From Stachybotrys elegans (taxonomy: Eukaryota > Ascomycota > Sordariomycetes > Hypocreales > Stachybotryaceae), in contig JAGPNK010000021.1 in assembly GCA_020746835.1 (NCBI GenBank), positions 248,001 to 312,000 on the forward strand: a stretch of DNA of 64,000 nucleotides, read 5' to 3'. Of this stretch, positions 57,401 to 64,000 are shown one piece after another. The stretch's first letter is position 1; every line of letters starts with the position of its first letter. Under the pieces are notes generated by a model. It had not been told where the DNA came from. It saw nothing but the letters and a program-made list of their open reading frames with translations, and made no database searches. The translations under genes were made by a program, and so were the position numbers.

Positions 57401-59536
57401 AGTGGATTTAGTAGCTCACTCCTAATTTCAATACAATCTAGGCTAATCGTACTAGCCTTCAATAACCATTTCTAGCACGCCTTCATCCCTGCTTGCTACA
57501 AGAATTCCAGGGAGATTATCCTGCAGAGCCCCAACTATGAATCCTGAATCCCACTTCACGCCGCAAGGCTCTCAGAACATCCGGTCAGGGTGGAGCCCAG
57601 CCAAGCCCAACACTTTCGCCGCACCAGGATCAAGAAGGCGGGCCGGATGGCAGTGGGAAGAGGAGAAGCAAGCAGCAACCTCAGCCGAGTCTCATCACTG
57701 TTGTCGTCTACAGTCTCTTGTTATGTCAACACGCTTCAACTATTGCGTACCACTCACAAGTCGACAGATAAAATATGACGAACCTTGAGTTCTGTCCTAC
57801 GCGTATTCATCTTCACCTGGGTGTACGCATCAGTTATCCCGAGGTCCTTCCACAATTCGATATTAAGGAAGATCCAGTCCGAGACTGCGCTGTTAGACAG
57901 CGGCATGGCACAATGGCTCGGATGTCCAATATATTACACGAGAAGCTGTTGTATCTCTACGCTAGGAACGGCATGACATTAAGTCGGTGGCTGACTTTAA
58001 CTATCGGTAGAGGGATTGTTTCTTGCAGAATCAACAGCGATTGTACGATTTCATCCCTGTGCCCTATATGCTTTACAGTATTAACCATTCAACTAGAATC
58101 CTTATGAGCTTCTTAAGCAATAAGGCCCAATTTCGGTAGGGTCCTGTGTATTTCTAGTGCAAGTTTGGACATCGGCATGATTGGTTAGGTCGCTAGAAGC
58201 TTATATAATTAATACTCGGTAGGGATGGTGAACTTGGAATAGACTCGTGCAGTTGTTCCCAAGGCGACTTTTCTTCAATCCACAGGTCATCAATGTTGAA
58301 TGTAACCCAATGTACCTAGCGCTACATTGAATCGTCAAGTTACAAGAACAGTCCAAGATCGCTTCTAAGCCCGCGAGCCAGTAGATTCTCAAGTCAGAAA
58401 ATTTGGGCTCGCTATCGACAGGTTTAATTTTCCTCTAAAGCGTCAACTATTGTCCAGTCAATAAATGCTAGTATTATTTCTGGAGGTCGATCGTTCAAGC
58501 TGCTTAGCGTACCACCGTGTTGCCTTGATCTATACAGTATAACTGTCTATCACTGCGAATTTGATGTGTCCTATAACCAGATCAAGCCCAGAACCTAACG
58601 GTAGGCTTTTCGAGACACGTATCGAAGGCGTCTTTCAACGCTTAGGCGGAAGGCATGTACCAATTTGTATAGGCACTGTTGCAACGCAGGGAAATGCACA
58701 GGAAGGGAAACTTGCTCAGCACCAAGCTGCTAAGATGCGGCCAAGAGAGTGCGTCTTATTTGATCCATCTAGGCTGTCCCATTGAGCTACATCGAGAAAA
58801 AGGTAACGAAGGCACCCCGCCGCATAGCATCTGCAATATATGATGCAAGCAGAGGGTCCGCGTTGTAGATGAGGTAATTACAAGCATTAGAAAACTCTCT
58901 TCGGCTTCAATTCCTCTAGGTACACCAATTTTAGCGAAGACAAACATTGCCATTGCCACCACTCAAATCATGCCACTGAATCTATCTTTACAGAGACTGG
59001 TTGATACATAGCCTATCAATGTCTATGCTTTGGATAAACAACAAGCTGCGCGGGCCGTTTGCTCTCTTGGCAACCCGCCCAATCCATTTGCTGCACGAGA
59101 TCGCCTTTTGTAGGATCCAGTTCGCAATTGAAACCCTGCGACAGGTACCTGTTGGCAAACGGTATGCCGAGATGAGTTGTATCGGTTGTTTATCGTGGCG
59201 ATAGGCATTAGACGTGGAATCAGGGTCATACTGCCCAACGGAATACGCTCAGCTTCAACAGTCAGCATGTTACTCAAAGCCCTTGTTTCTGCCAATAAAG
59301 GCAGAATAAATCTTATCATGGATTATGCGATCACTGGCCTGCTCAAATAGCAACCAGAGGTAGGGTTGGGCGAGAATGGCTGTACCGGGCTGGGGTAAAG
59401 CTTGTGCAAGGTCCACGAGACTGTTTGCAATTGTAATTTTGCCTCCCAGTTGCTTAAGCATGAATCCTAACTTCCATAATTCGATCCGGACTCGCCATCG
59501 GTGATGCAGTCTTTGCCCAAGTCGATGTCTATCCCA
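54487..59536. other. Gene-poor region
   Basis: Five kilobases with no frame longer than about 110 codons and no recognisable domain. Base composition is visibly more AT-rich than in the gene blocks. Probably decayed sequence. Confidence 0.45.
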
Positions 59537-59848
59537 TTAGCCGGACTCAAAGGCACGCAAGACCCTTAACCCGAATTGACTAAGAATCCGCGCCAAGGCA
59601 TCAACATCCCAATTTAGCACGAGATGTCCTGGGATTGGTTGGACAGCATCGAATTCCAGAAGGCCATCGTGAGTCTCGTACGAAATCTGAAATGCCGCGT
59701 CAAGAGAACCGATAGAAGTACTCAGACCGGATAGAGTCTGCCGCAGCGAGGTAGAACTTTGGAAGCTAACGGCTGTATTGGTGCCCATAAGACTTGGGCA
59801 AAGTGTTGAAGACATATGAACCATATGAACCTTGAGGTAAACTTTCAT
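59023..59848 (-). pseudogene. Possible decayed gene fragments downstream of the HET gene
   Basis: Three short minus-strand frames (59537-59848, 59270-59461 and 59023-59319) have protein-like composition, for example QTLSGLSTSIGSLDAAFQ and PYLWLLFEQASDRIIHDK. They are in different frames and separated by stops. No family recognised. Confidence 0.25.
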
Positions 59849-59878
59849 ACATACAGTTGCAAGACTAGACTGTATTAC

Positions 59879-61966
59879 CTACCTAAGCTCGAATATTTCA
59901 ATAGGAGGGCCTCTTCCATATCTAACATGGCAGGCCATATGACCAAGCATGACATAGTCATCCTCAACATAGCACTCACCGATTAAGATGTAATGGTCAT
60001 GTTGACGGCGTATAAGAAAAGGTAGTCTACCACCATAAAATACAACAATCTCGTCTCCAGGTTGTGTAATTGGCGGGCCAAGGCCCAGGTGCCCAGTTTG
60101 GCTTAGGAACGCTTTACGCCCTATAGACATATTGTTTATTGCATTGCGAAAGCAGGTGACATCGTTCTCGCTCGGGACTCCATAGATCGGATGCGGCTCT
60201 GGGTCGGGGTAGCCATGTTGCTGAGCGATATGCGCGAGTAGCCCATTTATACCTCGAAGAAGCACCTGCATTACAGTTGTCCAGTCCACGCTCCGATCAT
60301 GTACAAGTCCCATTTTCGTCATGCTAATTGCAAGCGCCCCGCGGATTCCATTGCCTCCGGTGCACAGAACTCGGCAGAATGCTAGGTTCAGTGGCTCGCC
60401 ACTTCGGTAGGCTTGCGGAGGCATGGGAACCATGGGAAATGGGAAGAGCTGGGACCAAGCCTGCTCTACAATAGCTGCACAGTTGGACATTCCCCCGTCA
60501 AAGTCCGGTATCTCGGTTGAGGTTGGGCTAACTATCTCGGCTGTAGTGTTCGAGATGATGCCAACGCGGAATCCCTCCAGGCTTAAGCCCTGTGGATGGG
60601 CCGCCCGAGACAGAATCGGATGTATCAAGCTTGGACACCTCGGATCGGTGGTCTCGTAGATGCCTGCTCTGTAGTTTTCTGATCCTATAACTGGGTAGGA
60701 AGTACTTTCAAACCACTTCGGTACCCAAGAGGGATATCCATCCACCAATGGCTCATGACGATGTTGGACGTGATGCAAGATATCGAGAGAGCCTGGTGCT
60801 TGTGCGATGAGGTATCGCGCCACATCGATATATACGTCCTTTGTGTCTCTTTTGTAGTTTGGCTCGAGCGTAGAAATATCCACGGTTGGATACGATGACT
60901 GATTAGCCACGGCTTGCTGGAGCTTTGTTACTGATCTATACATCCGGCGTAGTAGGTGCTTGGTGCTTTTGGCGTTTATGTTATCGTTTTGCATCTTGAT
61001 GCCTTCATCACAAATGCCAAGCAGGGAAAAGATCTTATCACGGCTGTCGGTTGCTTCGAGGCAGCGTGTGTGTATCAGCAGTTCTTGGAGGGAACCAAGT
61101 GACTCTTCGCTTCTGGGGGATTGCTGCCCGGCGCTAGTCGGGTCACGCGCCCTTGCAATTTCCTGCCAGATTGAATCGACATTGACCCTGGATGGAGGGG
61201 GTATCCCAAAGAGGTGAACTACCGTTCTTGTCGAAGCCAAGCTCAGAAATGGGATTTCTAATTCGCCACACTTAATGACCGGGGAGCGACCGACAAAGAC
61301 TTCCTGCAGCACCCAATGGCGATGAAAGTATTCGCAGTCAAGAAGCTTGACAAGATTCAACGCAGCAGATGCAGGCATATTGGACAGAACAGTGCGAGAA
61401 ATATCCTGCAAAAGCTCATCAAAAAAGGTTTCGCCTATTGGGCGAACGGGGTCTGCAGGCATACCCCGAACAATTTGCGCTCCCTCGATGATTCTTGCCG
61501 CTAATTCGAACGCTTCCTTGACATCTGGGCTCTCCGGTCCCAGCCAAGCGATGACTTTTGCGCAACATTGATAAATACGACGCATATACTGCACTTGACG
61601 AGTTCGCTCCTCGACGTTGGACTGATTAATACACAAGGCATCAATCCAAATCCGACGCGCGCCTTCGGACCGTCGCAGAGACCGCATGGCGGCGGCTAGG
61701 TTGGACCGGATGGGCAAATCGCTTCCCTCGATGCGTATAGTGGTACTGGGACCTTCGGACCCCCAACAGTAGGACAGTGCTTCGTACGGAGGTGTATTTT
61801 CGGCGTCGATGACCTCCAAGGCTCCGGAGAGGGGCTCATCCCCAACTCCCGCATGCAGGTAGAGGATACGAGTGAGTGGCTGGCGATGACGCTCAGCATC
61901 GTACGGTAGAGGCTGATACTGATACATGGCGATAGTATCTAGACGGGGTAGCAGATGAGATGGCAC
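59879..61966 (-). CDS. HET domain protein
   Basis: Single exon, 695 residues; an internal Met at 61927 (MYQYQPLPYDAERH) may be the true start. The heterokaryon-incompatibility domain covers about residues 55-205: YEALSYCWGS, RRIWIDALCINQSNVEERTRQV and MRRIYQCCAKVIAWLG, the three standard HET blocks. The C-terminal half has no recognised domain but is intact. HET proteins trigger cell death when incompatible strains fuse. The neighbourhood (gene-poor DNA, a MITE, ankyrin/STAND-like debris) is typical for this fast-evolving class. Confidence 0.88.
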   Translation of the reverse strand: MPSHLLPRLDTIAMYQYQPLPYDAERHRQPLTRILYLHAGVGDEPLSGALEVIDAENTPPYEALSYCWGSEGPSTTIRIEGSDLPIRSNLAAAMRSLRRSEGARRIWIDALCINQSNVEERTRQVQYMRRIYQCCAKVIAWLGPESPDVKEAFELAARIIEGAQIVRGMPADPVRPIGETFFDELLQDISRTVLSNMPASAALNLVKLLDCEYFHRHWVLQEVFVGRSPVIKCGELEIPFLSLASTRTVVHLFGIPPPSRVNVDSIWQEIARARDPTSAGQQSPRSEESLGSLQELLIHTRCLEATDSRDKIFSLLGICDEGIKMQNDNINAKSTKHLLRRMYRSVTKLQQAVANQSSYPTVDISTLEPNYKRDTKDVYIDVARYLIAQAPGSLDILHHVQHRHEPLVDGYPSWVPKWFESTSYPVIGSENYRAGIYETTDPRCPSLIHPILSRAAHPQGLSLEGFRVGIISNTTAEIVSPTSTEIPDFDGGMSNCAAIVEQAWSQLFPFPMVPMPPQAYRSGEPLNLAFCRVLCTGGNGIRGALAISMTKMGLVHDRSVDWTTVMQVLLRGINGLLAHIAQQHGYPDPEPHPIYGVPSENDVTCFRNAINNMSIGRKAFLSQTGHLGLGPPITQPGDEIVVFYGGRLPFLIRRQHDHYILIGECYVEDDYVMLGHMACHVRYGRGPPIEIFELR

Positions 61967-62116
61967 GCCGTCGCTCGAATGGTTTGGTTGTGAAAGTGAA
62001 AGATTTCACGTCGTGCGGGGACCCTGTCTAATAAATAACCCCTGTATTGCCTCGATTCTGACATTCCGCCTTGCCAAGCATGGCGCAGCGCAGCCTTATA
62101 AGCCTCAACATACCAT

Positions 62117-62373
62117 ATCCCCTTGAGTGTGGAAAGGCTCCCTCAATGTATTCAACCCACATACCCCTCAATTTAGATTAGTACAAGAAGTAATTTCAAC
62201 TCTCTATTTGGCTGTAATATATATAATATAGCTATATATACCTAGTAGGAATGCTAGGACTTCTACTATAGTCTAATTTATTAGGGAAATAAAGTTATGA
62301 TTTTTTTCTACATTTTTATTAATTAAAAACCCTGTCTGCAACATTAAGGGAGCCTTTCCACACTCAAGGGGAT
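62117..62373. mobile_element. MITE with 33 bp terminal inverted repeats
   Basis: The left end at 62117-62149 (ATCCCCTTGAGTGTGGAAAG...) and right end at 62341-62373 are near-perfect inverted copies, differing at one base (C/T). The 191 bp interior is very AT-rich (for example TATATAATATAGCTATATAT) and has no coding capacity. Size and structure fit a miniature inverted-repeat DNA transposon. A clear target-site duplication was not seen. Confidence 0.8.
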
Positions 62374-64000
62374 GAGCTCTTATTTATCCCCAACCCTTTC
62401 CCAGAGCTAACATTTGAACCCAAGAAGTTGCAAAGGGCGCCATTCAAGTGGTCATTATTTTACGGGAATGGATAAAAGGCCTGAGCCTGTATAAGAGGCA
62501 TTCCTGCCTTTTACTTAGTTTCTTCCACCGCAATCTCGTTGGGATGCTTCGTCCGTTTCTCTATATGATATGAGTGTGAGCACATTCACATTTAATAGTG
62601 TGCTCTACCTTTCTTCTATAACGGCCAAGTCATTTATGCTTGTCAACGTATGGATAGTCCCCTCCAAACGGCGATGCGAGTCTCCAAGTCTTGGATCTCA
62701 AGCTTCTCTACCTCTCCTATATTTTGATGCTAGACTGCCATCTTCATCGGCGTATTTACTAAAAGCTTATCTGGCAAGATGCCCAAGGAATGGAAATTTG
62801 CGATCCGGGACTGCCTCCGGTTATCAGAGAACTTGGCAGCGGATAACGATGTTTTGTGGAATGACGTCTTTGTCCTCTCCTCACCGTGTCGTGCTAACCC
62901 ATAATATACCCTTTCGATCACCTGCACAAATTTTCCTGGCCAAGTTCCTTGCGAATGCTATATTCCTGGTTACCTCTTGCATAATACAACCCAAGCTCGT
63001 ATGCCGTACGATCCTCGTTGTCCTTGGCATGGTGGCCGATCCCGAACGGACACAAAGGCAAGGTATGTTTTTCTGCATCGTTCATAGCATTTAAGACACA
63101 GTAATGAAGAAGTGTGTATCTTTTACTGTCTTTTTCTAGCAAGTAAACACCGGTCTGCCCCAGGATACTCAGATCGCCCTTAGTGCCGGCGAATCTCACA
63201 CCTAAAGCGATACAAGTGGCCAAAGTCCTCTTGGGACTGGCAAATGATATCCGCACCAAACAACAATTACACAGATTTTGCTTAGCGTTTAAGTATTCGT
63301 TCCAGTCTCCCTGCGCATCATCCTCTACAAACTTACAGTTGGTCTTTGCGTAAATGAACAGTGTCCCAGCCTTTGTAAGCCTATGGAGCTTGTGTCTCCA
63401 GAACCCATTAGATGACTTGATTAACTGCAGGCCTTGAGCTGCAGAAGGCAATCATGTGAGATTTCCCGTGTGCCCCAATGGGGTACAGACTAGCGACTTC
63501 GAGGATGCTCCTCCGACGATAAAGCAGAAGTCAATTATGTGAGATTTCCCGCTGTGATTCACACTCATGTAGAGCATTGATGAGTCGACGAATAGCTTGG
63601 TGGAATGTGAGCGGATCAAAGACGAGCTTCCTGAATTGCGTAGCTGCAGCTAAGCCTCCATTGGGCAGTTATTAACACGCTTCTAATGAGCTTGGGCATC
63701 TCTGGAAGCTCGTAGATAGTTGAGAGACGATGAGAATTGCTTTAGTTTCCCCGCATGAATAAGCAGTCTTGGAGCCACTGACAATGGCAATCTTTACACT
63801 TCTAGGCATAGTCCCGAGGCCTAAACAGCAATCCCCCATTACCCTAGCTATACCGAACACACAGGTCTATTTAGAGTTTCCTCGATTAACCATGTCAAGT
63901 GTAGAGGAAGACACAGATTGGACGGATCACCCTTCTTGGTCCATCCCGCTGTCTCACATCAGCGACTTACCAACGAAAGACATGACGTTGTACAATATAT
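62374..64000 (-). pseudogene. Decayed ankyrin / STAND-type gene fragments
   Basis: The minus strand holds a 177-codon frame at 62918-63451 whose end looks like worn ankyrin repeats (RYTLLHYCVLNAMND, AKDNEDRTAYELGLYYARGN). Further upstream at about 63560-63860 is a stretch like the helical N-terminus of fungal STAND/ankyrin proteins (FDPLTFHQAIRRLINALHEC), with stops between. A direct repeat containing ATGTGAGATTTCCCG occurs at about 63451 and 63535. Read as a broken gene; the family is a tentative reading. Confidence 0.35.

Overview
The window looks like nuclear DNA of a filamentous ascomycete (Pezizomycotina, most likely a Sordariomycete). Protein genes are broken by 40-80 nt introns with GTRNGT donors and CTRAC branch sites. 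The gene families are typical of such fungi: Zn2Cys6 regulator, HET domain, DUF3433, F-box, AA9 LPMO, CBM1 and WSC modules, and a Tad-like LINE. Nothing bacterial or organellar was seen. Exon joins given below were worked out by hand from frame and splice signals. Where exons sum to a whole number of codons this is stated.

Layout. 0-6 kb: the start of a DUF3433 membrane protein running off the left edge, a small Cys-rich secreted protein, an F-box protein and a low-complexity one-helix protein with microsatellites. 6-11.6 kb: gene-poor, only fragments. 11.6-25 kb: a plant cell-wall degradation block, almost all on the minus strand: FAD-linked oxidase, WSC-GH3 beta-xylosidase, SurE-type phosphatase, GH43-CBM42 arabinofuranosidase, GH127-CBM1 beta-L-arabinofuranosidase (one-base frameshift) and CBM1-PL1 pectate lyase; a HAD hydrolase sits inside on the plus strand. 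The enzymes would together strip arabinan and xylan side chains and cut the pectin backbone. 25.8-39.1 kb: CorA-like transporter, enoyl-CoA hydratase, an NRPS-like adenylation/membrane/oxidoreductase fusion, sulfide:quinone oxidoreductase, an AA9 LPMO with an Arg-rich tail, and a large protein of unknown role.

39.7-43.4 kb is the most unusual stretch. On the minus strand it reads as a chain of at least 23 short candidate introns (about 48-79 nt, canonical donors, branch sites and acceptors) separated by exons as small as 17-50 nt. Two blocks repeat a ~90 nt exon+intron unit. Reading frames stay open through the first six exons (which begin with a signal-peptide-like segment) and through the last seven (which end in a stop). 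It looks like a micro-exon gene built by tandem duplication of exon-intron units. Directly upstream of it on the same strand lies an intact LINE endonuclease/reverse transcriptase (43.66-47.3 kb).

49-54.5 kb: an FAD monooxygenase fused to a polytopic membrane domain, followed by a Zn2Cys6 regulator. 54.5-59.9 kb is gene-poor. 59.9-62 kb is a HET-domain gene. A 257 bp MITE with 33 bp inverted ends and decayed ankyrin/STAND-like sequence fill the right edge.
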